Assembly (NCBI RefSeq): GCF_900009145.1
Contig: NZ_LN889803.1
Span: 205,894-269,893, forward strand
Source: Planktothrix tepida PCC 9214
GTDB taxonomy: Bacteria > Cyanobacteriota > Cyanobacteriia > Cyanobacteriales > Microcoleaceae
Direction: 5' to 3'
DNA length: 64,000 bases
The notes beneath the pieces were generated by a model. The model ran no database searches. It saw only the letters and a program-made list of their open reading frames with translations, and had not been told where the DNA came from. Every line of letters begins with the position of its first letter. Position 1 is the first letter of the stretch. Positions 43,867 to 52,601 of this stretch are shown piece by piece. A program made the position numbers and the translations under genes.

Positions 43867-44319
43867 ACTTGAGTTTAACATTCTACTTAAACGAATAAAT
43901 CGGCAAGGATAACCAGAAACATGACTTTTAAAGCTTCCAATTTCTTGAAATCCGGCTTTTTTATAAAACGCGATCGCTCGTTGATTTCCAGCCATAACAA
44001 TTGTATAAGCGGGGGAACCAATCAGCTTTAAAGCTAAGTTTAATAACCGTTTACCAATGCCTTGATTTTGATAATCAGGATCGATATATAATAAAGCAAT
44101 ACAGTTGCGATCTATTGCAACAAAACCAACAATCGTTTTCCCTTTACAAGCTACAAATTTATCATAAACATAGCAAATTTGATTCGCATTGGGATTGTGC
44201 GCTAGAGGGGTCATCGCCCTTAAATCACAAGATCCCAAAAATTCCGCAGGTTGAGCGCGATCGTGAACGCAACAAATTAGTGGCCAATCTTGATCTAAAT
44301 AAGGGCGAATTTTAATCAT
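43828..44319 (-). CDS. GNAT-family N-acetyltransferase
   Basis: A 163-residue acetyltransferase. The acetyl-CoA loop is DYQNQGIGKRLLN (motif A, Q/RxxGxG/A) and motif B is NQRAIAFYKKAGF. The residue IRPYLDQDWP at the N terminus is typical. The substrate cannot be predicted. The 3' end overlaps the convergent membrane-protein gene. Confidence 0.85.
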   Translation of the reverse strand: MIKIRPYLDQDWPLICCVHDRAQPAEFLGSCDLRAMTPLAHNPNANQICYVYDKFVACKGKTIVGFVAIDRNCIALLYIDPDYQNQGIGKRLLNLALKLIGSPAYTIVMAGNQRAIAFYKKAGFQEIGSFKSHVSGYPCRFIRLSRMLNSSLFDLKMINNFPI

Positions 44320-44331
44320 TTTTGTTCATTA

Positions 44332-46023
44332 TTAAACAAATTTTGGGCGTTCTAAACCTTGAGAAAATAACGTTTTAAACTCAGCTTTTTGGGTTTCTGA
44401 TGTCATCATTTGTTTCCAGGTTTCATAGAAGAAAAAGGATGTTCCTGCAAATTTGCGATCACGGGTTAGTTGGATTTGTTCTTTTACAGTAGCAAAGGAC
44501 ATCGGTTTAATTCTAAGCCCCGTTAAAATGCCAATACTCACAGGAATATGGCTTTTGGCTTCTAACAGTTCAGGACGTTTTAAATCGGCTAAAAAGCCAT
44601 TCATATCCTCTCGATAGACTTGTAAGACTAATTCTTCTAAATAGCCTTCCTGTTCCCAGGTTTTCCAATCTTGTAAAAATTGAGAATAAGCATACAAATA
44701 AGGATTGGGAGATAAAGATAGAATACAATTCGGTTTATAATCTTTAATTACCCAGAAAATTCGAGTTAAAAATTCCGTAATTTTTTTCGCCCTCCAACTC
44801 ACCCAATTTGCCTCTTTAAAATCCCCTGGAGGAGTTGAATTTCCCGTTTCTTTCTGATATAATTTAACGGTAAATTCATCATAGCCTAAATCAACGGGTA
44901 AACCAAAGTGATCATCGAGTTGAATTCCATCAATATTATAGGTTTTGACGACTTCAATAATTAATCCTAAAATAAATTGTTGCACTTGAGGATGGAATGG
45001 ATTTAACCAAACTTGATTAACTTGACTTTCTTTATATCCTTTTGTCCCATCTTGACGACAAGTAATCCAATGGGGACGAAGTTGTGCAATTTTAGAATCT
45101 GGGGGAACCATAAATCCAAATTCCAACCAAGGAATGATACTCATGTTCCGTTCTTTAGCTAAAGGAATCATTTCCTGAAGAATATCTCGATCTTTTAATT
45201 CAGGAATTGGCTCTATTTTAATTCCCGTGAATCGTTCCATTAAAACGCTGGGATAAAGGGTATAACCTTCATTCCAAATGGTCGGATAAATAGTATTAAA
45301 CTTGAATTCTGCTAATAAATTAAACGCTTCTGTTAACGCATTTTTAGACAACAGAACATCACTATCAATATTGGTTAACCAAACTCCTCTTAATTCTCCG
45401 GTGGGAACGGAAATAATGGGCGGTTTCACAATATATTGTTCTGGAATGGTTAAAGGTTCATTTTGTTGACGCAAAGCTTGACAAAAAAATACAGCCACTT
45501 CCCCACGAGTTGCAGGTTTATTAGGGTTTAAAAGCTTCACCTCTGGATAATTAACCACTAACCCAGATTCAATCGCCGCAGCAACAGCATTTCTCGCATA
45601 ATTGGGAATATCTTTAGCATCATTTAAGCTTTCATTTAAGGTTTTAACAATAGATTGAGTGGGTTCATAATTTAATCCCTTAACTAATGCGACTAAGGCT
45701 TGAACTCTGGGAATATTTTGTTGCGGTTTAAAACTTTGGTCTTCATACCCACTCATAAACCCAGTTCGATAGGTTTTTTGAATCACACTATGAGCCCAAA
45801 ATTGCGACGAAACATCCTTAAATTCGATGGGTTCTCGATTCTCTAAAAGTTGAGGAAAAGCTTTAATCAGCATTGTCGCAAATTCGGCCCTTGTGACGGG
45901 TGCATCGGGTTTAAAACTGCCATCTCGATAACCTGTGATGATGTTTTTATTGGCTAAATTTTCAATACTGTCTTTAGCCCAATGAGTGGTTATATCTGTA
46001 AATTTTACAATAACCGTATTCAA
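44332..46023 (-). CDS. SLH-domain glycosidase-like (GHL10/DUF187) protein with an IS at its start codon
   Basis: A protein of about 563 residues. Three S-layer-homology repeats lie at about 5-65, 70-130 and 132-190 (ITGYRDGSFKPDAPVTRAEFA is the classic motif). A TIM-barrel glycosidase-like domain follows (GELRGVWLTNIDSDVLL, NTIYPTIWNEGYTLYP, YNIDGIQLDDHFG). No signal peptide is present. The first codons (ATG AAT ACG GTT ATT) belong to the IS at 46009-47760. Native sequence starts at GTA AAA TTT ACA, and the native ATG is now beyond the element at 47761-47763 (minus strand). The element thus sits exactly between codons 1 and 2 and offers a substitute in-frame ATG. Expression depends on whether transcription enters from the IS. 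Confidence 0.85.
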   Translation of the reverse strand: MNTVIVKFTDITTHWAKDSIENLANKNIITGYRDGSFKPDAPVTRAEFATMLIKAFPQLLENREPIEFKDVSSQFWAHSVIQKTYRTGFMSGYEDQSFKPQQNIPRVQALVALVKGLNYEPTQSIVKTLNESLNDAKDIPNYARNAVAAAIESGLVVNYPEVKLLNPNKPATRGEVAVFFCQALRQQNEPLTIPEQYIVKPPIISVPTGELRGVWLTNIDSDVLLSKNALTEAFNLLAEFKFNTIYPTIWNEGYTLYPSVLMERFTGIKIEPIPELKDRDILQEMIPLAKERNMSIIPWLEFGFMVPPDSKIAQLRPHWITCRQDGTKGYKESQVNQVWLNPFHPQVQQFILGLIIEVVKTYNIDGIQLDDHFGLPVDLGYDEFTVKLYQKETGNSTPPGDFKEANWVSWRAKKITEFLTRIFWVIKDYKPNCILSLSPNPYLYAYSQFLQDWKTWEQEGYLEELVLQVYREDMNGFLADLKRPELLEAKSHIPVSIGILTGLRIKPMSFATVKEQIQLTRDRKFAGTSFFFYETWKQMMTSETQKAEFKTLFSQGLERPKFV

Positions 46024-46079
46024 AGCCCACGTCTTTCAAGCGTGGGATGTAGAATACCCGCCTTTAGGCGGAGTGAAGG

Positions 46080-46478
46080 CTAGTGAGAGTTTTGGTTAGC
46101 AATATACTTTTTGATAGTTTCACTAGAAACAGAACCAGCCGTCCCACAATAATAGCTTCGACTCCACAAAGAAGGTAGTTTAAGTAAATGAGGAAATTCT
46201 TTTCTTAATATTCTTGATGATGCCCCTTTGATTCTGAACATAATTTGATGTGGAGCAATCAAAGGGTGACAACTAATAAATAAATGCACATGATCAGGCA
46301 TTATCTCCAGAGCTAGGACATCACATTCTAGCTCTTTTGCTTTTTGGTAGATAATTTCCTCTAATCTTCTGCTCACTCCGTTAACCAACACCCTTTTCCT
46401 CCTTTTTGGGCAAAAGACAAAATGATAGTTGATCAGACTAACTGATGTGTTTTTTCTTCTATATTGATTTTCTGTCAT
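46080..46478 (-). CDS. tnpA: TnpA, Y1 HUH transposase of IS copy 2
   Basis: Identical in all 132 residues to the protein of copy 1, with HUH motif His63-Val-His65 and Tyr125. It is therefore expected to be active. It reads away from tnpB, toward the glycosidase gene that the element interrupts, so its promoter may drive transcription into that gene. Confidence 0.93.
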   Translation of the reverse strand: MTENQYRRKNTSVSLINYHFVFCPKRRKRVLVNGVSRRLEEIIYQKAKELECDVLALEIMPDHVHLFISCHPLIAPHQIMFRIKGASSRILRKEFPHLLKLPSLWSRSYYCGTAGSVSSETIKKYIANQNSH

Positions 46479-46513
46479 TGTCGATACACACGATTCATCA
46501 ACCTTATGTTATC

Positions 46514-47740
46514 ATGGATGACATGACAAAAATAACTCGGACGATTAAATTGAAATTCGTGGATCTCAACCGTTGTAAAGCTCAGGTGTTTGAGCAAATG
46601 ACGGCAGAAAACACACGGGTTGCCAACAAGCTGTTGTCATTGCCGATTAAAGAACGGCGTAAAATGACAACAGCTAAAATTATGTCCGAGTTAAAATCTG
46701 CCCTTGTTAACCAAGTAATCCGACATACCACATCACCCACAGGTCGTAAAACCAAACAATATAAAGTTCTTCCTGTGGAAGTTAACAACCAAAACTGGAA
46801 GTTAACCCTAAAAGGGAATACTTATTCAATTAGTTTTCCAACCCTTAAAGGTGAAAAAAGAATTCCCATTGAAGTTGCATCTCCCCATTGGCAACCTGTT
46901 TTAGACGGATTGTTAGAGGGAACAATTCAAGGGGGTTCTTTTAAATTAATTAAACATCGAAATAAGTGGTATGCCTATCTGTCAATTACTGAGGATGTTC
47001 CAGAAGTTAAGACGGAGAAAAGATTAGGATGTGACCGAGGACAGAATAATTTAGCGGTAGTTGCACCTAAACAGGGTTTTGGTAAGTTCTTTAATGGTCA
47101 AAGCGTTAAGCATCGGAGACGTTATTTTCAACAACGAAGAAAACAACTTCAAGAAGCTAAAAAGTTTCGAGCATTAAAGAAATGGGACAAAAAAGAACGA
47201 CGATGGATGGATGCAATCAATCATACAATCAGCCGTCGAATTGTTCGTTTTGCCGAATACCATAATGCTGATGTTGTTATTGAGGATTTAGAAGGATGTC
47301 GAAGCACAATGAAACAGAGCCAAAAATCTCGTTCTGATTCCGGTGAATCTCGACATAATTGGTCTTATTATTCTTTGGAACAGAAACTTAATTATAAGTT
47401 GGCTCTTAAAGGATTGAAATTAATTAAAAGACCTGCGCCATACACTTCCAAATCCTGTTCAACCTGTGGTTTTATTGGTAAAAGAAATCGACATGATTTC
47501 AATTGCCCTAATGGTCACTACCATAACTCTGATTTGAATGCTGCGAAAAACCTAGCTCAATGGGACGGTTTTTCTTGTCAGTTAGACCTACAGAGAGATG
47601 CTTCTGTAATGGATTCATCCGGTTTAACTGATGGGGTGCTTGGCACACCCCTGAACTCGGTGAATACAGTCAAACAAGAGTATATTCAACTGTCTCTGCT
47701 TGACTGGACTAGATACGAGAATCCCACCCCTTTAGCGTAG
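46514..47740 (+). CDS. tnpB: TnpB RNA-guided endonuclease of IS copy 2
   Basis: Identical to the copy 1 protein: RuvC residues Asp174, Glu257 and Asp340 and a CxxC...C..H zinc ribbon. The start ATG at 46514 lies 35 bp from the tnpA start. The stop codon lies inside the right-end region, just before its hairpin. By family precedent the omega-RNA would span the 3' end of this gene and the right end, with its guide taken from the flank after TCAA. Confidence 0.9.
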   Translation: MDDMTKITRTIKLKFVDLNRCKAQVFEQMTAENTRVANKLLSLPIKERRKMTTAKIMSELKSALVNQVIRHTTSPTGRKTKQYKVLPVEVNNQNWKLTLKGNTYSISFPTLKGEKRIPIEVASPHWQPVLDGLLEGTIQGGSFKLIKHRNKWYAYLSITEDVPEVKTEKRLGCDRGQNNLAVVAPKQGFGKFFNGQSVKHRRRYFQQRRKQLQEAKKFRALKKWDKKERRWMDAINHTISRRIVRFAEYHNADVVIEDLEGCRSTMKQSQKSRSDSGESRHNWSYYSLEQKLNYKLALKGLKLIKRPAPYTSKSCSTCGFIGKRNRHDFNCPNGHYHNSDLNAAKNLAQWDGFSCQLDLQRDASVMDSSGLTDGVLGTPLNSVNTVKQEYIQLSLLDWTRYENPTPLA

Positions 47741-47753
47741 CGCAGGGGTGGGA
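47722..47753 (+). ncRNA. Predicted omega-RNA scaffold hairpin at the IS right end
   Basis: TCCCACCCC (47722-47730) pairs with GGGGTGGGA (47745-47753), overlapping the tnpB stop. The mirror site of copy 1 is 3806-3837. In IS200/IS605 elements the right-end hairpin is recognised by TnpA and is also the 3' scaffold of the TnpB guide RNA. The RNA is inferred from family knowledge; only the hairpin is seen. Confidence 0.5.
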
Positions 47754-48001
47754 GTGTCAACATAAGGAATTCAATTGATCAGGGGTTTTCAGTTGAGGAA
47801 GAGATCGTTTATAGGTTCCAGTTTCAGGGTTAATCTTTCAGAACAAAACTACACAATAAGTTAATTTCGCATCAAATTTCATTCTAAAAGAATATAATAT
47901 AAGTAAGAATTTTACCCTAAAGTAGGATAAGTTACAATCCTTGAAGATGTTAACTTATTCATAGCCTTTCAGTTATTGTTTTATAGCTTCAGGTCTAAAT
48001 T

Positions 48002-48448
48002 ATGAAATTCATTTCTACACTGGTTTCTGGAATCACAACCGCCATGACAACTCTCACGTTAGTGACAAGCGTGGGAATGGCTCAAATGGCCGAAGTCCCA
48101 ACACCTAATGCTAAAGGGGATTTTATCACCGCAAAAGTTCAAGGAAATCGAGGACTTTATAATAATATTCATTGGTTGGTTGTTGACCCCGAATCTCTCA
48201 ACTGTCGGAATACTCCTGAAGGAACCGTTAAAGTTAAATTAGTGACTGGTGCAATTATTAATGCTATTTTTTCTAATAATGGCAAAGGAGATGCAATTGT
48301 TCTCAAAAATGGTCAACCTTGGATGAAAGTAGAAAGTATTAATCCGGCTGGCTATCGGTTTAATTCTGGAGTGTGTTATGTTCGGGCTAATTCAAAATAT
48401 ATTGCTCCCATTAATGGAGATTATTTGGATATATTCAAAAAGGAATAA
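48002..48448 (+). CDS. Secreted SH3-like hypothetical protein
   Basis: A 148-residue exported protein with a signal peptide (TAMTTLTLVTSVGMAQMA). A small beta domain follows (WLVVDPESLNCRNTPEGTVKVKLVTGAII) that resembles bacterial SH3 modules. Two cysteines (CRN and GVCYV) could form a disulfide. The next gene starts 5 bp later, so they may be co-transcribed, though no functional link is apparent. Confidence 0.7.
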   Translation: MKFISTLVSGITTAMTTLTLVTSVGMAQMAEVPTPNAKGDFITAKVQGNRGLYNNIHWLVVDPESLNCRNTPEGTVKVKLVTGAIINAIFSNNGKGDAIVLKNGQPWMKVESINPAGYRFNSGVCYVRANSKYIAPINGDYLDIFKKE

Positions 48449-48453
48449 AAGCG

Positions 48454-49293
48454 ATGCGGTTTATTAATCCTAAAACAGATTTTGCCTTTAAAAAAATCTT
48501 TGGATCATCGGAAAGTAAGGATATTTTAATCAGTTTCTTAAATGCACTGGTTTATAATTCTGACTCAATAATTCAGGATTTAGAAATTTTTGATCCTTAC
48601 TTTTCTCCTAAGATTACTGGATTAAAAGATACCTATTTAGATGTTAAAGCCCAACTCAATACCGGTGAAATTGTAATTATTGAGATGCAGGTTTTAAATG
48701 TAGAAGCCTTCACCAAACGAGTGTTATACAATGCAGCTAAAACCTATTCATTGCAATTAGATGCTGGACAAGGCTATCGATTTTTAAAACCTGTTATTGC
48801 TCTAACGATTACCGATTTTATAGAGTTTGAAAATACTGATGAACTCATTTCTCGCTTTGTATTTAAAGAAAAAGTTCAAAACTTTAATTATTCCGAGAAT
48901 GAATTAGAGTTAGTATTTGTGGAATTACCTAAATTTCAGAAATCCTTAGAAGAATTAGAAACGTTAACGGATAAATGGATTTATTTCATGCAAAGGGCTA
49001 GATTATTAGAATCGGTTCCTGAAACGTTGGAAAGTGTCCCTCAAATTCAACGGGCGTTTCAAATTGCTAATCAAACCAATTTAACCCGTGAAGAATTGGA
49101 TGAAGTTGAAAAGCGAGAACTGTTTCTACAGGATCAAAAAAATGCGATTACTTTAGCTCAAAATGAAGCAAAACGTGAAAAAGCAATAGAAATTGCTCGT
49201 CAACTCTTAAATATTTTAGATGATCAAACCATCAGCCGAACAACAGGATTGAGTTTAGAAGAAATTCAAAATTTGCGTTATTTCCGTTCTTAA
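48454..49293 (+). CDS. Rpn-family PD-(D/E)XK nuclease / transposase-like protein
   Basis: A 279-residue protein. The start MRFINPKTDFAFKKIFG is diagnostic for the Rpn / PD-(D/E)XK transposase-like family. The nuclease core reads YLDVKAQLNTGEIVIIEMQV, with the Asp and the E-x-Q pair of the variant active site. The C-terminal region is helical and charged and ends with a short HTH-like motif (TISRTTGLSLEEIQNLR). These proteins promote RecA-independent recombination in E. coli and are very abundant in cyanobacteria. Confidence 0.88.
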   Translation: MRFINPKTDFAFKKIFGSSESKDILISFLNALVYNSDSIIQDLEIFDPYFSPKITGLKDTYLDVKAQLNTGEIVIIEMQVLNVEAFTKRVLYNAAKTYSLQLDAGQGYRFLKPVIALTITDFIEFENTDELISRFVFKEKVQNFNYSENELELVFVELPKFQKSLEELETLTDKWIYFMQRARLLESVPETLESVPQIQRAFQIANQTNLTREELDEVEKRELFLQDQKNAITLAQNEAKREKAIEIARQLLNILDDQTISRTTGLSLEEIQNLRYFRS

Positions 49294-49304
49294 ACTCTTA
49301 ACTA

Positions 49305-50024
49305 TCAACACAGATATCGACCATATTTTGCAATAATAGGGGTCTTATTTTGTTGTTGATTCGTTAACCAAGCCCATAATTGATCTCCCCAGGAAAAATG
49401 CCACCATTCATTCGGATGTTGTTGAAACCCTGCGGTTTTCATAACTTTGGATAAAATTTGACGATTTTGATGATAGTTTTGTTCCGTTGGGTCTGAACTG
49501 TTTTCAAAATAGTTGGGGTAAGATCGAGGAGAAATTTCATCAATTTCCGAACCCATATTCACCCATGTTCCCGTTTCATTCACTAACGTAATATCCAGTG
49601 CTGCACCTGTACTATGGGGAGGCGGTGTGGCGGGATCTAAACTCGGAGCAGCCCAAAATTGATAGACTTCTGTTAAGATAGACTGGTGTTGTTCTGCGGA
49701 AAGAGAGTGTTGATTTAATCTCCGTTCTTTTAATAACTGATTAAAAGAATAATCTACCATAAATTGTTGCACTTCTACGGGACGGTAGGCATCAAAAATG
49801 AGGATTTTCCAGTTAGGATAATTGTCTTGTAAGAGCAATTGTGCGGTTAGTAAACGCTCTAAAACACTTTGTCTTAAATAATAGGGAGAATCTATCGCCG
49901 AAAGATGATAAGGCGCACCTAATTTTTGATACGCATGGGGAGTTTCTACGACAAATGTTTCTAAGGGAATCTTAACAAGAGGTTCACCGCAGTCTTGAAT
50001 AATAATTTGTTGATAAGGTTTCAT
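49305..50024 (-). CDS. D-alanyl-D-alanine dipeptidase (VanX/DdpX-like, M15)
   Basis: A 239-residue M15 zinc peptidase. The zinc ligands are visible as His and Asp in HSTGAALDITL and His in NEWWHFSWG, with the catalytic Glu in NEWW. VanX-type enzymes hydrolyse D-Ala-D-Ala, in murein recycling or use. The length is normal for the family. No signal peptide is seen, so it acts in the cytosol. It is convergent with the Rpn gene. Confidence 0.88.
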   Translation of the reverse strand: MKPYQQIIIQDCGEPLVKIPLETFVVETPHAYQKLGAPYHLSAIDSPYYLRQSVLERLLTAQLLLQDNYPNWKILIFDAYRPVEVQQFMVDYSFNQLLKERRLNQHSLSAEQHQSILTEVYQFWAAPSLDPATPPPHSTGAALDITLVNETGTWVNMGSEIDEISPRSYPNYFENSSDPTEQNYHQNRQILSKVMKTAGFQQHPNEWWHFSWGDQLWAWLTNQQQNKTPIIAKYGRYLC

Positions 50025-50087
50025 AATATTTGTTAATTTTAAGTAGTAAACCCTGAAGGGCTTAGAGTCCTGAAGGGCTCACTACGG

Positions 50088-50777
50088 TTAAGAGTTTCGG
50101 GATGCAATGACCGCATAAAAGGGATCGCTTCCTCCCATTCCTAACATTTGCATAAACAGAGGCGTTTTAGATTGGTTAGAAATAACTTCTGGGGAACTAA
50201 AACCGGGTAAATGATTGATTTGAACTGAATTAAAATATCCTTTTACTAATTCAATACGATTTGCTTCTGTTTCTTCTCGCCAAGCTGCGATCGCTTTTTG
50301 ATAAAACATTCGATTAGAAAAGCTAATAATGGAAATTCCACCGGGTTTTAAAATTCGATGAATTTCTGAGACAATGGCTTCAGGATATTGTAAATATTGA
50401 ATTGAGACACAGATTAAAACCGCATCAAACTCTTGATCTGATAGGGGAAGTTTAGGATTTTGATTTAAGTCTTGAATAAAATAATGATCGAGTTGAGAAT
50501 TTTTTGCTAATTCTTCTTCGTTCATTCCATGTCCTTCAACATGAGCAAATTCAATATCATTGGGAAGATGAGACACCCAACTACTCATTAAATCTAAAAT
50601 GCGTGTTTGGGGTTTTAAACGGTTTCGATAGAGGGTGGTTAACTGATCAATAAAGGCTTCATCGACGTGGGTAACAAAACGAGGGAAAGAGTAAAATAGA
50701 GAGTCGTCTGTCTCGTCTAATTTAATCCGTTGATGACGTTGCAGTAACATAATGGGATTGATTAAGCGTGAGTTCAA
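50088..50777 (-). CDS. Class I SAM-dependent methyltransferase
   Basis: A 229-residue Rossmann methyltransferase. Motif I is weak (ILDLMSSWVSHLP). The later strands FDAVLICVSIQYLQYPE and ILKPGGISIISFSNRMF are typical. The substrate is unknown. An internal ATG nine codons in (MLLQRHQ) is an alternative start. A short repeat with AACCCTGAAGGGCTT lies just downstream (50047-50090) and resembles the AAGCCCTTCAGGGC near 53877. Confidence 0.8.
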   Translation of the reverse strand: MNSRLINPIMLLQRHQRIKLDETDDSLFYSFPRFVTHVDEAFIDQLTTLYRNRLKPQTRILDLMSSWVSHLPNDIEFAHVEGHGMNEEELAKNSQLDHYFIQDLNQNPKLPLSDQEFDAVLICVSIQYLQYPEAIVSEIHRILKPGGISIISFSNRMFYQKAIAAWREETEANRIELVKGYFNSVQINHLPGFSSPEVISNQSKTPLFMQMLGMGGSDPFYAVIASRNS

Positions 50778-50906
50778 TTTGATCTGGCAATCTGAATATT
50801 AAGAATTGTATCCTATTTTCAATTAAATGGCTATAATGATTCTAATATTGATTTATTAGTCAAAAAATAAGATTCAGAATCGATCTGAAACATACGATAG
50901 AAACTC

Positions 50907-52490
50907 ATGCCTCGTACACCTATATTAACCTTTGATCGGGGTACATTATTATTACATCCACCTCCACAGGGAAAAAGTTGGATTGATTTTGCCACCTGGG
51001 ATGATCGGGTGGAAAAATTTAGAATTCCAGCTTATTATTATCGTAGCTTAGTGGAAACATTACGCAAGAATCAGGTTAATTTTATTGATCAAGCTCAGGG
51101 TTTTAATACTTTAGAATTAACCCCTAGTTTTGAAATGCCTCCCTATGTTCATCAACAGGAAGCCTTAGAAGCTTGGCAACAGGTGGGAAGCCAAGGGGTT
51201 GTTGTTTTACCCACGGCTTCTGGGAAAACTTATTTAGCTCAATTAGTCATGCAAGTGACAGGATATAGCACTTTAATTTTGGTTCCGACATTGGATTTAA
51301 TGCACCAATGGTATGCCCATTTATTGGCAGCTTTTCCTGATATTGAAATCGGATTATTAGGGGGAGGATCGAAAGATAGAACCCCAATTTTAGTGGCAAC
51401 TTATGATAGTGCAACGATTCATTGTGAAACGTTAGGAGATAAATATGGGTTATTGATTTTTGATGAATGTCATCATTTACCAACGGATTTCTATCGCGTG
51501 ATTGCTGAATATTCCCTCGCTCCTTATCGGTTAGGATTAACAGCAACCCCTGAGCGTTCTGATGGTAGGCATAGTGATTTATCAATCTTAATTGGGTCTA
51601 CCGTTTATCGAAAAACACCGGAACAGTTAGCCGGGGGAGCATTAGCCAGTCATAAAGTTGTTCAAATTTTAGTTAAACTTTCTCCTAAAGAACGAGAAAT
51701 TTATCAAGAACAAATGAAAATTAGAAATGAATTTATTAAAGACAATAATATTAAATTATCGAGTTTAGACGGATGGAAACAATTTGTGATGTTAAGTGCG
51801 CGATCGCCTTTAGGAAGACGGGCAATGTTAGCCCACCGACAAGCGAAAGATATTTCATTATGTACCCATGGAAAATTAAGAATATTAGCTGATTTACTGG
51901 CTCAACATCATCCTGAAAAAACCTTAATTTTTACAGTCGATAATTCTACGGTTTACCGAATTTCTCAAGCCTTTTTAATTCCAGCTATTACCCATCAAAC
52001 CCCCATTAAAGAACGCCATGAAATTTTAACTAAATTCCGAGAAGGAGAATATAAAACCCTGGTTGCATCCCATGTTTTAAATGAAGGGGTTGATGTTCCC
52101 GATGCTAAAATTGCAATTATTTTATCAGGAACCGGATCAGAACGGGAATATATTCAACGGTTAGGGCGAGTTTTACGCAAGGGAAATACCCCCAATAAAC
52201 AAGCGATTTTGTATGAAGTCGTTACGGAAGATACCAGCGAGGAACGTACCGCCCAACGTCGTAAAGGAGAAACGAAATCTAAACCCCAACCCCCGAAAAA
52301 AGCCTCGAATTCTGGTTATCAACAATTAGATATTTTTCAACCGACTCCTTTATATAGTCGCCCCAATTCTCAAAGCAAACGAGTTGCTGAATCTTCTGAA
52401 CAATGGAATTCTTCTGAAGAATCTGAATATAATAGGGAACAGGGAACAGGGAACAAGGAACAGGAAGACGGAAAAGACTTTAATATCTAG
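50907..52490 (+). CDS. XPB-like superfamily 2 helicase
   Basis: A 527-residue SF2 helicase. An N-terminal region of 75 residues (LTFDRGTLLL...) is followed by motif I PTASGKT, motif II DECHH, motif III LTATPERSDG and motif VI QRLGRVLRKG. The order and the neighbouring DUF790 gene identify an XPB/Ssl2-like enzyme that pairs with a Bax1 nuclease in repair. The last 50 codons are polar and run through a heptamer DNA repeat (GGGAACA, 52434-52466), so the C-terminal tail is probably a late addition. Confidence 0.85.
   Translation: MPRTPILTFDRGTLLLHPPPQGKSWIDFATWDDRVEKFRIPAYYYRSLVETLRKNQVNFIDQAQGFNTLELTPSFEMPPYVHQQEALEAWQQVGSQGVVVLPTASGKTYLAQLVMQVTGYSTLILVPTLDLMHQWYAHLLAAFPDIEIGLLGGGSKDRTPILVATYDSATIHCETLGDKYGLLIFDECHHLPTDFYRVIAEYSLAPYRLGLTATPERSDGRHSDLSILIGSTVYRKTPEQLAGGALASHKVVQILVKLSPKEREIYQEQMKIRNEFIKDNNIKLSSLDGWKQFVMLSARSPLGRRAMLAHRQAKDISLCTHGKLRILADLLAQHHPEKTLIFTVDNSTVYRISQAFLIPAITHQTPIKERHEILTKFREGEYKTLVASHVLNEGVDVPDAKIAIILSGTGSEREYIQRLGRVLRKGNTPNKQAILYEVVTEDTSEERTAQRRKGETKSKPQPPKKASNSGYQQLDIFQPTPLYSRPNSQSKRVAESSEQWNSSEESEYNREQGTGNKEQEDGKDFNI
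52434..52466. repeat. GGGAACA heptamer repeat inside the helicase gene 3' end
   Basis: Four to five copies of AGGGAAC/AGGAAC in tandem encode REQGTGNKEQED. Such heptamers are normally intergenic in cyanobacteria. Here the repeat extends the coding frame by about 12 residues. Confidence 0.65.
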
Positions 52491-52601
52491 TTTTTTTGAT
52501 CAGTTTTTGTTAATCACTGTGTTTGTCTGACTACTCTATGATATGATTTAAAAATATAATTTTTTACAACAATCTTGTGAATTTAGGAACCTTAATTTCT
52601 A

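Larger units (their letters stand above)
46009..47760 (+). mobile_element. IS200/IS605-family insertion sequence, copy 2 (1752 bp)
   Basis: Same length, gene order and encoded proteins as copy 1 at 3799-5550, inverted in the window. The left end AATAACCG follows the target TTTAC (46004-46008). The left-end hairpins are CCCACG/CGTGGG (46026-46046) and CCGCC/GGCGG (46058-46071). The right-end hairpin is TCCCACCCC/GGGGTGGGA (47722-47753), and the element ends GTGTCAA. In-silico removal joins TTTAC to CATAAGG and recreates the start codon of the SLH-glycosidase gene, confirming the ends. Confidence 0.92.

Noticed and set aside
46582-46788. Frame antisense to tnpB (also present in copy 1 at 4771-4977)
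   Set aside because: It is a shadow of the conserved tnpB coding sequence on the other strand.
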